Positions 24,601-36,514 of a stretch of 64,000 nucleotides of DNA are shown here, piece after piece (position 1 is the first letter of the stretch; each line of letters begins with the position of its first letter). The stretch lies in NCBI GenBank assembly GCA_963930655.1, contig OZ005602.1, positions 29,091,840 to 29,155,839 on the forward strand. The letters are read 5' to 3'. A program made the translations under genes and the position numbers. The DNA comes from Myrica gale. Taxonomy: Eukaryota; Streptophyta; Magnoliopsida; Fagales; Myricaceae. Under the pieces are notes generated by a model, which was not told the DNA's origin, searched no databases, and saw only the letters and a list, made by a program, of their open reading frames with translations.

Positions 24601-25373
24601 AGCCGTCACCTTTAGCATCCTTGTTTCCGGCAGTGGGAGGAGCTCCGGCTCTTCCCACCGCCGCCCCCTCCCTCCCCCCTTTTTCAACTTCCTCTCCTTC
24701 TCTTCCCCCTCTCCCTTACCCTTTTTTTTGTTCGGAATCTTGACGGTAGATTCCGATGCTCCTGTGCCTCATCGGTGGACACCACCCTGCTAGATGCCAT
24801 CTACTCCTCTCGCCGAGCATTTCAATCTCATTCAGGCTCCAATCTGACGACGCGTGTAGACTCGCGCCCGTCTCGGGGCTCCCTTTTTAGGGTTGTTTTC
24901 GACTGTTTTGGTGGCCACGGGCCTCCTGGGTGGTTCCTGCTCCCCTTGGCGAGCCCTGCGCCACAAAGTTGCTGCCTTCCGGCGGTGCGTGGCTGTCACG
25001 CACCGGTGGCTCAGCCTCTTTGCTCGTTGGTGGTGGTGTTGCTGATTCCGTCTCTGTTGTTGGTTTTGTTGTTTGCTTTTTTTATGGTCTATGTTGGTTG
25101 GGTCTGTTTTTTCCGGCTCCTGTGTGGGCCTTTCCGATCCCTTGTGGATCTTCCCTGCTCTTGTTAGGGCTTTCTGTACTGGGTTGTGGTGTTTTATCTG
25201 CTGGCAAGCTTAGGTCTAGTAGTGTTGTCTACTATGTCCGACCACCGCTCCCACTGTCTTGCATTGAGCATATAGTGGCTTTCTCCTATCCTTTTTAATG
25301 ATACCGCCGACTTAAAACGCCTGGTCAGTGTAATTCGATTCCTTGTCTGGAGCATGATCTTAAAAAAAAAAAA
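24601..25373 (+). mobile_element. GC-rich, A-tailed insertion, probably a non-autonomous retroelement
   Basis: A sharp change to C/G-rich sequence (GCCGCCCCCTCCCTCCC at about 24661) starts after a CT run, and the block ends in a 12-A tail at 25362-25373. Base composition is unlike everything around it. Two open frames exist, but their proteins are low-complexity and match no family I know. A short LINE derivative or a retro-copied transcript would fit. No clear target duplication was found. Confidence 0.35.
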
Positions 25374-26228
25374 CTCCCCTATCCAAAAGCTGCTAAACAA
25401 TTCTTACTTGCTCTTGGTATGTTAATTGGATTTGTTACCAACAAAGCAAGATAAGCTTAGACATGGCCCCCTAAAACAGTTTCAATGTTCTGGTAATTTC
25501 TTCCAATAAGCATTCCAGTATGTTTTAAAGAATGCGAGCTTCTTAATCTGGCATTGGGTCACTTGCAAACAAAGCAAAGGAAAAAGGATTAGGTCTACAA
25601 CCAACAGTGAACACAGTTTATTGGCAACTCGCGTGATCAACAGCTAGTGATGGCGTTTCCACAAGTCCATGAAGAAAATAGAAAAATCAAGGAGCAGAAC
25701 GAGCAGCAAATTACAAGCGTATATTATTGCTTCCGAAAAAAAATCAAGATAGTTACTAGTTTTTTTTTCCAAAGCAGATAATCCCACTGTCAGAGAGAGA
25801 AGAGAAGAGAAGTAATGTTTTATGCCACCCCAATCTCCATTACACGAGGAAAATCTCAGCTTAGGAGTTTCTCAACTAAGAAAGTGCTAAACCTCAATAT
25901 CACACCGAGATCAAGTATATCAACTTTTGAACCATTACAAGGAGACCCAGGCAAGTGTATCAGCTTCTACACACTTCCTCCTCAGAGACAGCACAACAGA
26001 GCGCTTGTGGTCCAAAGTACCGTCTCTGCCGAACAGCCAGAGTGAAAAAGGCAATGCAGGTGCAGCAAAGGAGCTTTTCTCCAATCAGCCAGCCTTTTTA
26101 CCGTTCCTGTTTTCTCGGTCGTGCTGATGACTCAGCAGATACTTGACCTGAGAGTATAGCCAATTGTTTCTCGATGGATATAAGCATGTTGTTCACAAAT
26201 TTCCATCATGCATTTGACTTCGGTTAAC
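25374..26228 (-). other. 3' UTR and downstream flank of NLE
   Basis: No gene on either strand. A minus-strand AATAAA (TTTATT at 25617-25622) could end the NLE transcript, which would make a 3' UTR of about 0.6 kb; nearer cryptic signals are possible. Confidence 0.35.
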
Positions 26229-29200
26229 CTAACCCATCCATAACTTCAATACTCTATCTTTACCACCAGAGGCAACCTTTTCTCCATCTGGACTCCAATC
26301 AACCGCAAAAACCTTTTCAAAATCAGTTATCAAAATGTCAAACAAACCAAACCAAACCAAACCAAAACAAAACAAAATATATTTTTGGAAACATAACATA
26401 CCTCATCTGCATGGCCTGGAAGATCTTGTTTCAACTTCCGTGTCCGGATATCCCAAACCTAAACAATTTAACAAATTTCAATCCCATCCTTGGCAAAAAT
26501 TGAGCACTTCCTCCACTGGCCACATAAAAAAACAAGACATCTAGATATACATGCTATTTGGTAACACATTTACACTGACACAATCCCCGTCAAATTCGAA
26601 AGGTTACTGACACGGTACAGACTACAATGCTTAACATATCACCTTGAAGGTTGCAAGATGACGATGTCAAAGCCTAGAATTCTGCAGGCTGGGTTTAGGT
26701 TCAAAATGGGGAGCCCCAGAGGGGGACGGATGTTTCTTTATATATTCAGATAGAAGACAATATTCATGGTTACAAAATCAATCACAAGCTAGAAACAAAA
26801 CTAAATATAGTGGGGCATAGCTTCTGCCATGAGTATATTCCATTTTGAGCCAAAGAGCTTTTAATGGTGAAGATATGGCACTACATTTCGTGGCATCATC
26901 TCCTGGACAATAAATAATCCCACTTAGATCATCTCCTTAGTCTTTAATGCCTAATATGCAAATTATGGGTCTAACACCATAAGAAGAAGCAAAGGCTCTT
27001 ATTCATTTCATTAACTGTAGTTTCAGATGAAAAGGTGACAGTTTTTACTAGTTACCTTCAGTGTGGAGTCCTTGCTGCCACTCAAAAGAAGCCTACTGTC
27101 TGCAGACCAGCTGTAGAGCAACAAGCAACATAAAATTAGCTGAAAGATATATGAATTGAAATACATAAGCCATGGAAAGAGAACTGTAAAAACCTGATCT
27201 GATAAACAGGCCCAACATGGCCCCGAAAAGCAGCAATGAATTGCCCTGTAGCACCATTCCATAACTTGACAGACTTATCAAATGAGGCACTTGCCACCCA
27301 TTGCCCATCAGGTGAAAAATAAACATGATTTACAAGCTGTTATTTATCAAAAAAATGATTTACAAGCTGTTAGAGAGAACAAGTCAAACTTCAGTTTTTA
27401 TAATTGAAGAAGAAGATTTGTGCAATGGGATATAATAAACTTCTATACATCGAAAAGCATATAAATGTAAATAGTATGAACTCCCACAACAACTAGGTGC
27501 CCTACCTAACTTATGGTAGTTGTGTCCCCCCCAACCCCACACAAAAAAAGAGGGTAGAGGTGATGGGGGAAGAAACCAGGCAAGATACGGACAAATTAAA
27601 TTAATATGGTTACAGACGGGAAACAAAAAGGAAGATGAAATTCATCTGCTTCATGTAATCATTTAAGCCTATGTGCAACTTAACATTGATTTCAATTTTC
27701 AGAACAGGCAAGAATAAACTCAAAGATGTCAGGTAGCAGGAAAGGACAAGAGAGTTGAAAGAGACATCTCTTTGTTTCTTCCATTTTCAAATCATGACGT
27801 GTGTCCCCCCCCCCCCCCAAACAACAACAAAAGCGGCATTAAAGGAATAAGCTCAAGTTGGCAATTGGCAATTGTTTTTTGTTGCAATCATGAGTTCTTG
27901 TCAGTTAAGGGAAGGAAACGAATGCAATCCAAGATGGATAATCACATTACAAAATATTACTTCCCGCAATCGATGACGGATAATCACATTACACTAGGAT
28001 ATCTACCTGTTGGTGACCTGTCATGCGCGTTTTTGGGTGTTTGCTGAGAAAAGGTTCCCAAAGGAACATCGTAAAATCATCAGATCCAGAAACCAATCTT
28101 TCCGGGCCATTGCCTTTCATTTTGTTGTACCTTTCCAAAGCAACCTATATTTATGAGTACCATGAAAAAAAGGAATTAGTTTCACCTGAAAGCAAGATGG
28201 AGAAAAGCAGAAAGAATTAGTGCATGAAACCCCAGTCTAACGTGAGAATAAATAATGGTTGCCACAACAAACAATTTCCAACTTAATAGGAGGGTGCATA
28301 AATTAATAGAGTGGGTGCATACACTCACTAAAAGATTTGACAACTTTTAAGGCCAAAAATTAATAGGTATCCCAAAAGGAAAACATGACTGAAGCTCATT
28401 TTGATTTCAGGTCTTTGAGAAGTCGCTACGATGAAAATAACCATATTCTAGTATGATGATACAACCAAAGCTCCCTCCCTCCCTTTTAGTCCCCTCAATA
28501 TCTCCACCCGACTCAGCGACGTTTTCCTGAGAATGCTCGGTTCAGGGTTCCAGGATTCCATGATTCGCTTGTCTCTATCCCCAATGATTCTTCGGTGGTC
28601 TGCTGGGTTATAGAGTTAGTCAAATCAGTGATTCAATGGCTTTTCTTCGTAATGTTCATTGGATTATGCCTGAAAAGGTGGAGGATGTCCTATCTTGTTG
28701 GGGTAGGAATTTCAAGGATCCTTCCGCCAAGGTTATTTGGGGGATGATTCCAGCGTGTGTTTGGAGGTGCCTTTGGAGGGAGCGGAATAGAAGGTGTTTC
28801 AAAGATTCGGATAGATCGCTAAGAAGATTGCAGGGCGATGTGTTTCTTTCTCTTTTCCTTTGGGCTAATGCTTTGTTGGGGGGTTGTTTTTTGGACTATT
28901 TTGATTTTCTTAGTTTCTTTATTTGTATGCTTTGAGTGACTTCAGTACAATCTTTGTATTGATTTCGCCTCTTTTCTTTTCTTTTTTTTTTATGACGAGG
29001 AAATCCCCCAAAGCCGGACCCTTTTGGCCCAACCCTGAAGTAGAAACCCCAGCCCCCTGGAACGACCCCACAACCCAGGGAGCAGAAAAGTCAAGGGCGA
29101 TAATGGGGTTGTTGGGGCTCGAACTTGGGACATGTTAGAACCCAAGCCAAAGCCTTACCACCACACCAAACCCTTGGGGTGCCTCTTTTCTTTTTCTCTT

Positions 29201-32200
29201 TAATAATATTCATCTTACTTATCAAAAAAAAAAAGGAAAACATGACTGAAGAATCCAATAAAGTAAAACAGCATAAAACACTGGACCTCCAGTTTTCCCA
29301 AAAGGGAGTTGAAAAAAAAAACAATGAAAGTGACAAAAAAGAAAAGCTGCATGATACCAAAAGCAGCAACATAGTGGGAAAAATCAAACCAGAGCTCACA
29401 CAGAAGGTCGCATTCCTCAAGTTGTTGCATCGACCGAGGCATCAAACAGATTTCATGAATTAACGTGCAGTAAGTGACTAAAGCACAAAATAGACAGTAA
29501 GTGAATAAAGCACGAAATAGACAGTTACCCTCTTCATTTCCTCAGGAGATGAGTATTTCTTGCCTGTATGGTCAAAAGCCCCAGTGCGAAGAACATATTC
29601 TGTGCTTAATGCAAGAGAGTTGATCCAATGCCCATGACCCTAAATTAAATACCATGCATACAAAGAGAAGTTAAAGGAAAAAGGAGAAAGCAAGGAAAAG
29701 AGACAAATTATATCAACCATTGGATTTTGTATACCTAAGCGAAGAAGGAACATAACTATAGGAAACATGGCTCTAAGACAATTATCTAGTTACCTTCAAT
29801 TCCTTGATTAGCTTTCCTTGTGTAGTTTCCCAAACTTTGATAGTACAGTCTTGGGAGCTGCAATGATTGAGATGAAGATATAGTTACAAAACCAGAGAAT
29901 ACTAAAAGCTTGGACAGGGTTTATTAGTCCAGTAAAGCGCACTAATACTAGATTCACTTGAGAAGAATGATTACCCTGTATAAATAACTCCATCGCCACC
30001 CCATTTTACACAAGTTACTGCAAGTGTATGGCCACTAAGACAAATAACACATTTCCTTAATAAAATGTCCCATATGCGTGCATCGCCATCTTTACTAGCA
30101 CTTACAAATCGCCGACATGGAGCATTCAGGTGGACCGGTTCCCAAGATATCCCAGTAATCCATTTTTTGTGACCCTAGGAATAGATATTCCAAGTATTAA
30201 TGTCAGCAGAGTATGTGCTTGTAAGCCCATCAATTCAAAAAACTATGCTTAGGCCACAAAAAATAAAAACAAAACAAAGGCGCTAGCATCAATGATTACA
30301 TGCCGCAGACAACCACAATCTATTCAAGGAAGTCAAAGACAGATACGTAAGGTCTTTCAAAGAAAGAGGAATGATTTATAATCTTGCTGAAGCTTTAGAA
30401 GGCTAATCTCTACATAAAGGACCCATATACCACCAGTCCTGAATGATCCATATTTCGTGGACGCAACATCTACATACTCGCTCCTGATCAAGTTACAACC
30501 TAAGTTTCTGACCATAAAAGGCAAACTATTCAACAGACTTACAGACATGATCCTAGATAGTGGAACAAGAAAGAAACACATCTACATTTACTACAATCAA
30601 AAGATCTCCCCCCATCTAAGACTTCCCCCTGCTTTTCTTTAGTTCGTCAACTTCAATTCCAACTAGCACAGTAGAACAGGGAGAAGAGTTAGCTAAAAAG
30701 CCACCAAGCATAACAGCTCCCAAGATATGCACAGTGGTTCGACCATTTGAGCCCCATTTTTGGAGACCATAATTCTAGGACGCAGAATAGCTCTAGTAAG
30801 TCCATAGCTGGATATGGATCAGGACCGTAATCTGGGCCATGGGCTGGAGGAAGAAATGGCGAATAGGCAACACAGAAGATGAGACTTTATTGCCATGGAG
30901 CAGATTTTTATTTTGAAGTCATCTGACACAGCCAACTAGCTATGCATTGGAGTTTCCAGAATTTCCAGAAGTATCAAACAGACTATTATTGAAACTTGTT
31001 TTGGAAAATTTAGGCTACCAAATCTTTTGCTTTGAGGCAAATTTAGGTTAATTAACGAGTCCTTATGCCAGGCCATGTCTTCTTCGATTACGGACTGCAT
31101 GCTATCAGAACTACCAGTTGTTTACTACGCAAGTTGCCTTGCTAAGATCAAAGGGCTATATCACGAAGTCCAGGCCAATAAGCTACAACCTACTTTAAGT
31201 TCCCATAGTTTTTCATCTACTCGTACTCTCCTCTTTGTTTGTTCCCAATAAGCTCCAGTAGTGCTTTTGGATCTGTTTTTTTTTTTTTTTGATAAGCAGT
31301 GCTTTTGGATCTGTGGCACTCATCAACCACTAGCAGACCTACAGAAACTGTTAAGGTGATTCTTCTTGTAGCTACGCCCAATCAAGGACAGGGTACAAGA
31401 GTTAGACCTTCGAGGGCTGTCAAATAACAATCAAATAATGACTTTGAAGGACCAATTCATGATCGCCTTTGCCTTAGGAAGCTACCTGCTCAGGATGATA
31501 GACGTGAGATGAATAAATTGAGATACCAGAGTTCACTGGTAGTTTACAGGTGGTGAGTTCATAGATTGGCTGAGTACTGTCATAAGCCAATCTGACCAAG
31601 CGAATATAAATTTTCCCAAATAGGAGAGTTTGCTCTCCACATGATTCAAAGCAAACCGGTTTTACAATTAACCATCCATCTGCAAAAAAAATGATAAATT
31701 ATCCAAGTAAAAGAAGTCACCGTAAGTGGATTGCCAGATGGCTTTCCTGTTTGTGGATCCCAGCATTGAAGTTCTCCAGCCTTGCTCCCACTTACAAGAT
31801 GCTTACCATCAGGTGACCACGCAATACAGAGAACCCAATTCCTGTGTCCTGGATATGACAAAAGAGCTCACCACTAATACAACTAGATGAAAGAAGGGGC
31901 ATGACAAGTAGCAATCCACCTTAGGAACTAAATTAAGTGATTTTGTATCCCTACAATCTTTTTTTTTTTTGATAAATAAGCCAATCTCATTAGAAAAATG
32001 AATACAGTACAAAGACTAAACCGCAAACACTATTCTAAACAAGCCAGAAAATAAGCAAAATCATCAAAATCAAGAAAGGGGCAACCAAGCACCGAGTTGC
32101 CCCAAGAGAACAACAAAGAAAGGAATACACCCTGCAACCTGTCCGAGGACAAAGAACAATCCTCAAAACATCTTCTGTTACGCTCACGCCAAAGACACCA

Positions 32201-34535
32201 CCAGATACAATGAGGAATCATCCTCCAACAATCTATTAAACGAAAGAAAAAGCCATTTCAGCCTTACTCCCTATTCTCTTAACATCAAAAGTGTTTTATC
32301 CTCAATATGCAGCATTAAACTGTAAGCATAACAGTCCAACAAGGGGGCAGTGCAATATTTCTGAGATTTACATGACGTACCTCTAAAATAAACAAGTGCA
32401 TGATATACTTTTTGGACATTATGTTACTAGATTGACAATATTCTCAAGTCCATAAATGAATGTTTAAAGATTTTGCAAGTCATAAATATTAAAGTTGTCC
32501 TTTTATTCTCTTTTCTTGTTTCCATTTATTTATTCCACTTTACTTATTAAAAAAACAAATTATTTATTCCACTTATTTTCCATAAGGGTATTTGGACATT
32601 GATAGTATCTCTAACAGTCCAAGAATGTGATATGAGTCTTTGATTCTCACCTGTACATGTGAACTGAGGAGTCTGGGTATTAAGGTCCCAGAGTCGGACA
32701 GTGGTATCACCTGAACCACTTGCCAAATGCTGCCCGTCAGGACTAAAGGCAACTGACAGTACAGCTTCAGTGTGGCCTGCACCAGTAATACAGATGCAAG
32801 GCAATCAACTAAATGATAGTAAATTGCGGGAAGGTAAAAACTGTGCAAACAATAATCAAAGCGAGGAAAGGGTTGACTATACCACTTGAAAACTCCTTTC
32901 TTGATGAGATCATTCAAGTAGGAAAGGCGACCCAAGAAAAAGAGTACCAACAAAACCTCATGATTAATTCTAAAAGAAAATTTCTAACAATTGATAAGAT
33001 CCGATAAACCTTATAGTATAAAGCATCGATTCAAATATTGAGTTGTCAAGAGAAGCATATAATGAAAGCAGTCCTCTACAATAGTAACTAAAATCGGAAT
33101 TGATGAGAGCCATAAGACCATACTCCCGACTTGTATATCTCTAAACCACTGAAATGAAAAACCACAAGTACCAAATGAGAGTCTCTAGACCAATGAAAAC
33201 AAGCTGCACAAAACCCGTACAGTAGAACATCTCAAAGCAACTAACACAAAGATAGAAAAGGCAAAAGAGTTGTGTTTTAGTACTTGTATCTAATATGATA
33301 TCACTATGCAAGCAAAACCCAAATCTCATACCAGCAATTGTTGCCGAACAACGATTAACTGGGCGAATTCTGAAAACAGCTTGAGGTTGATAAATTATTG
33401 AAAGCACCTTCTCCACAGAAACTGCAAATATGTCCACCCAAAAAGATTATCAGATAAACAGAAAAGAAAGCCTTTAGACAAGTCATTAAAAAAAACAGAC
33501 GGGAAATAGAAAAGAAAATCAAACAGTTGAAGCTACAATGTGAATTTCAACTATCCTTTCATTTGACTAACCCTTATTCTTCTCTAAATAAGTCCCGAGT
33601 GGCACGAGAAGCTCCTGATCTGATATATAGAAGGCATAAGGCAACTTCTCCTCCTGCAAAAGTAAAGGTTACAGACTTCCATTTCTATTAAATTCAGAGA
33701 AGCACAAACACAACTCTCACACATCTTTCTATATTCAGGCCACTGGTACCAATAAACTGATCAAATCTGTTGCTACACACAATAGAAATCTATTTGCCCT
33801 GCAGTGCAAGTCGATAAACGTCCTTAAATGCAGAGACCCATTGTCTCTGAGCCCGTATGGGTTTCACAGGAGCTCGAGTGTGCACATAGTGGAATTTTTA
33901 GTGCCGCGAATACGAAGAGACTGCTTCTTTGGCAGAAACTGGGAATAGGATTCAGATTGGGTAATGATGCTTTTCATATAATTCAAAAATATCTGGAAAA
34001 TTCAACTGCCGCTGTACTTATCTGCTTGGATTTTCTTCGAAGAAAAAGGCAAACAAGCGTTAAAAGATTTACCAGCTCAAAGTAATGCTTTGCAAATGTA
34101 AATATTCAAGAAAAATTGCAGGTATACAATTTTTTTCGTTTTTTTTTTTTGCCAGCCTCCCCCTTGAAACTTCACTCCTATGGAACAAATCTCTCCAAAA
34201 GTAAATTTCAAAACTTCTTGTCCTTTCGTTGCGATTTCTCACCAACAAAACAAAATCTCAAGCCTCATACTTCGACAAAGAAAAAATCCGTGTTCGTGGA
34301 TAGGTCAGTTTTCGTTTCCTGCGCTTTCACGGCAACCAAACAAAGCACAGCACAAGATTCCCAAAAGCGAAAAGCTTACATTGTTGAGAAGCTTATTGAC
34401 CATTTGTTGGAGTTGCTGGGGCCCAGCGTTTTGGGGAAGGTACACGGGAGCTCCCAGAGGCGTTCCCTCTGGGTCCGTCAAAAGACACATCACTTTGTTG
34501 GTCGTCGTTTCTCTCTGTTCTTCTTCCACCTCCAT
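26229..34535 (-). CDS. NLE1: Notchless homolog (NLE1), WD40 ribosome-biogenesis factor
   Basis: Thirteen exons in transcript order: 34535-34380, 33653-33572, 33421-33332, 32776-32651, 31848-31721, 30174-29975, 29857-29794, 29639-29529, 28144-28007, 27336-27194, 27110-27056, 26458-26402, 26312-26229 (1434 nt, 477 residues; family about 475-485). Residues 1-110 form the NLE domain ([39 protein letters not shown]). Then come eight WD40 repeats, with clear GH...WD pairs such as [68 protein letters not shown] and a final [10 protein letters not shown] before the stop. Known role: nucleolar assembly factor bound by the MIDAS AAA-ATPase Rea1/Mdn1 during 60S subunit maturation. Introns hold two LINE fragments, a SINE and two tail-only insertions, yet every exon is intact. 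Confidence 0.95.
27325..27372 (+). mobile_element. Tail-only retro-insertion duplicating the NLE exon 10 acceptor
   Basis: ATGATTTACAAGCTGTTA occurs at 27325-27342 and again at 27355-27372, an 18-bp target duplication. Between them lie 12 nt, TTTATCAAAAAA, matching the last bases plus A-tail of the LINE family seen at 31959-32236 (sense end CTTATTTATC then A-run). The duplicated target contains the acceptor AACAG and first bases of exon 10, so two acceptors now lie 30 bases apart on the minus strand. Using the outer one would add a stop codon, so the inner one (exon start 27336) must be used. Confidence 0.75.
28395..29230 (+). mobile_element. 5'-truncated L1-type LINE in NLE intron 8, with nested SINE
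   Basis: Target AAAAGGAAAACATGACTGAAG is duplicated (28374-28394 and 29231-29251). The plus-strand frame at about 28636-28935 encodes the C-terminal end typical of plant L1 ORF2 (WGMIP...[15 protein letters not shown]). The tail ends CTTATC then A11 at 29217-29234. It is antisense to NLE. A SINE (28981-29180) is inserted in its 3' UTR. Confidence 0.8.
28981..29180 (-). mobile_element. tRNA-derived SINE nested in the LINE tail
   Basis: On the minus strand it begins about ACCCCAAGGGTTTGGTGTGG, with an A-box-like TGGTGTGGTGG and a B box GTTCGAGCC, and ends in an A-tail (T-run at 28982-28991). The target GCCTCTTTTCTTTT is repeated at 28967-28980 and 29181-29194. It therefore inserted after the LINE did. 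Confidence 0.75.
31260..31314 (-). mobile_element. Tail-only retro-insertion in NLE intron 5
   Basis: AGTGCTTTTGGATCTGT is present at 31260-31276 and 31298-31314. The bases between are a T-run ending GATAAGC, on the minus strand GCTTATC plus A-tail, the same 3' end as the local LINE family. Only about 21 nt were inserted. Confidence 0.7.
31959..32236 (-). mobile_element. L1-type LINE 3' fragment in NLE intron 4
   Basis: T-run at 31959-31970 (A-tail on the minus strand) preceded in sense by CTTATTTATC. The minus-strand frame 32221-32030 gives [20 protein letters not shown] and ends like the 28-kb LINE, so the two belong to one family. Only about 0.28 kb remain. The target duplication is unclear (ACAATCT is repeated near both ends). 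Confidence 0.7.
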
Positions 34536-34946
34536 TGCTGCTACGCCTCAATCCGACTTTGTGCCTGGAATTGACGGTGCGGAGTGAAACAATTAACAGT
34601 TTTGGGAAATGGGGTTTGTGCTCTCCAGAATTCGAAGGGGAAGGTAAAGGGAAGTTTTTGGGTTTTTGGGTTTTAGTGTCGGGATTTATCTTAGGGCGGG
34701 TGGTTCTCCACGTGGCATTTGACCTGTGCCATGTCAGCCATCTAATCCAAGGGCATGTTTGTTTTGGGAGAAAACACAAGATTCGAGTTCAAAACTCAAT
34801 CTTGTTCGGCAAAAGTCGAAATAAAATCCGAATTCCCATGCACAGCTCCCTGCCTCTACGCCTATCCCTATGCCCTGCACTTCGGCTTTTGCAGTCTTTT
34901 TGTTTTTTCTTTTTTAAAAAAAAGGTTTCCCCTTAAAAAGTTAGGT

Positions 34947-34990
34947 GACAAACTGCTGCCATGCGTACTGTAGCATGGCAGCAGTTTGTC
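34947..34990. repeat. Perfect 18-bp foldback with 8-nt loop
   Basis: GACAAACTGCTGCCATGC (34947-34964) and its exact reverse complement (34973-34990) enclose GTACTGTA. Outside, AAAAAGT/ACTTTTT extends the pairing after a small bulge. It lies about 410 bp upstream of the NLE start. Its identity is unknown: a small foldback transposon or the hairpin end of a larger element are both possible. Confidence 0.7.
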
Positions 34991-35329
34991 TTCAACGACT
35001 TTTTAGTTTTTTTGCTTTTTTTCCCTTCAAAAAATCAAATTTTAATAAAAATATAATAAATTAGAAAAAAAATAAAAATAATAACTTTAAACATCATCAT
35101 CACTTTTTTACACATCATCAATCTCTACACAAAACACCAATACAACTTTAACAACACCTAAAAATTCACAAAACTCTTCAAATCCTATAAAATTCTTCAA
35201 CACGAACATCACCCAAGTATGTTTTTGACGCATTTGTGAAGCAGGAATCGCCGGTGTGAAAAATAGCCGTGTCGACTTCGTTTGGTCGCCAAAACATTTT
35301 ATAACATCGGACTGCGGTTTGCACACGAC

Positions 35330-35515
35330 AATTTTATCCGTTCTAAAATTTTAACATAATAAAAAAATTACAATATAATATCTTTTCCCATCAAATCAGT
35401 ATTTTTCACTACAAAAAAAAATAAAAAATTATCTCTCTCTTCACTTTTTCATCAACCTCAATACCTAAAATTTTAACAACCCTAAAATTTTACTTCTCAA
35501 ACACAGAATAAAATG
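35330..35515 (-). mobile_element. MITE, family B relative
   Basis: Shares CTCTCTTCACTTTTTCA, CTCAATACCTAAAATTTTAAC and TTACAATATAAT with 42175-42373, and the complementary block with 23258-23471. The ends are degraded. Confidence 0.45.
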
Positions 35516-36007
35516 TGCGCATATTACTGTAAAATACCGATAATACCCTTCCTATATATCAAATCAAGAGATTTTTAATATCGACCAACATCACGAAGAA
35601 CATAAAACATAATGATTTCAAGATAGGAAACAAGAGAAGAAATTTGAAAAATAAAATTTTTTTACTTCTCAAAAAAAATTCGAAAACATTTGGTCAAATA
35701 AGAATTTAATAAGCAAGGATATTCGAAGAAGGAAATTTCAACTTCTTATATATTTTCAGTAGAATATCTATCTCATGTATTAACCATAGATATTATTAAA
35801 ATATTGTTTTTATACTAAATTTTCTCATTTGATGCAATACGTAATGGAGAAAACAGAAAATCCCAATTTTCTTCACCAATAGATTATGTACTCGATTTCG
35901 GCTCTACTGATATCCGCGTCGTAGTGAAAGAGCTGTTGAAGAAAATAAAAAGGCTCATTTTAGAATTTCAATCATTGCTCTACTAATATGCTAAGAGCCC
36001 TTTAAAA

Positions 36008-36514
36008 TAAGGGTGAGCACCGCAACGGATAGAACCGGTTTCGATACTTATTGGAATAGGAATTTCTATTCCGGTTCCATTCTGGAATTTCCCGGAATAG
36101 AACCGGAATTTCCAAAAACGGAATCCGGAAATTCCGGTTCCATAAGTGGTTTGAAAATTCCGGTTCCATAAATGGGCCAAAAGGCTCAGTTTTACTTTAG
36201 ACCAATTAAGCATTTTGGGCCGAAAATTGAGCTTTTTTAAAAAAAAAATCTCATGTTGCATCAATTTCATAATATGATTTTTAAACATATTATGATCATG
36301 AAGACATCAAAGGAAAAAAAATACATCACTATATTTTGTCCAAAATAAACTAAATTATACTAAAAAAATTATTATTATTTTTAAATACCGGAACCAGAAA
36401 ATTCCGACATTTTTGGTTCTAGAATTTTCTAAAATGGGTTCGGTTTCAATACCGGAATAGGCCGGAACCGGAACAGGAAATTTCGATTTCCACCGGATAA
36501 ATTGATCACCCTTA
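36008..36514. mobile_element. hAT-type MITE with GGAATTCC-rich subterminal repeats
   Basis: Terminal inverted TAAGGGTGAGCA / TGATCACCCTTA. Flanked by an 8-bp target duplication with one mismatch (CTTTAAAA at 36000-36007, CTTGAAAA at 36515-36522), as expected of hAT elements. Both subterminal regions are packed with CCGGAA/TTCCGG words that could pair with each other. No transposase. Confidence 0.75.

Larger units (their letters stand above)
34536..36007. other. NLE upstream region with foldback and MITE remnants
   Basis: Holds the presumed NLE promoter and 5' UTR just above 34535 (minus strand), a strong hairpin at 34947-34990, and two AT-rich MITE-like stretches (about 35020-35330 and 35330-35515). 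The second shares the ACTTTTTCA...CTCAATACCTAAAATTTT block with 42175-42373. No host gene seen. Confidence 0.4.

Noticed and set aside
24775-25298. Two overlapping plus-strand frames of about 120-130 codons
   Set aside because: They fall in the GC-rich A-tailed block; Leu/Ser/Cys-rich with no recognisable domain. Kept as part of the block, not as genes.
27772-28220. Plus-strand frames across NLE exon 9 and its flanks
   Set aside because: They are shadows of the minus-strand NLE exon and its intron.
34116-34587. Two plus-strand open frames of about 135-152 codons
   Set aside because: They lie opposite NLE exon 1 and its leader and show no protein-like features of their own.
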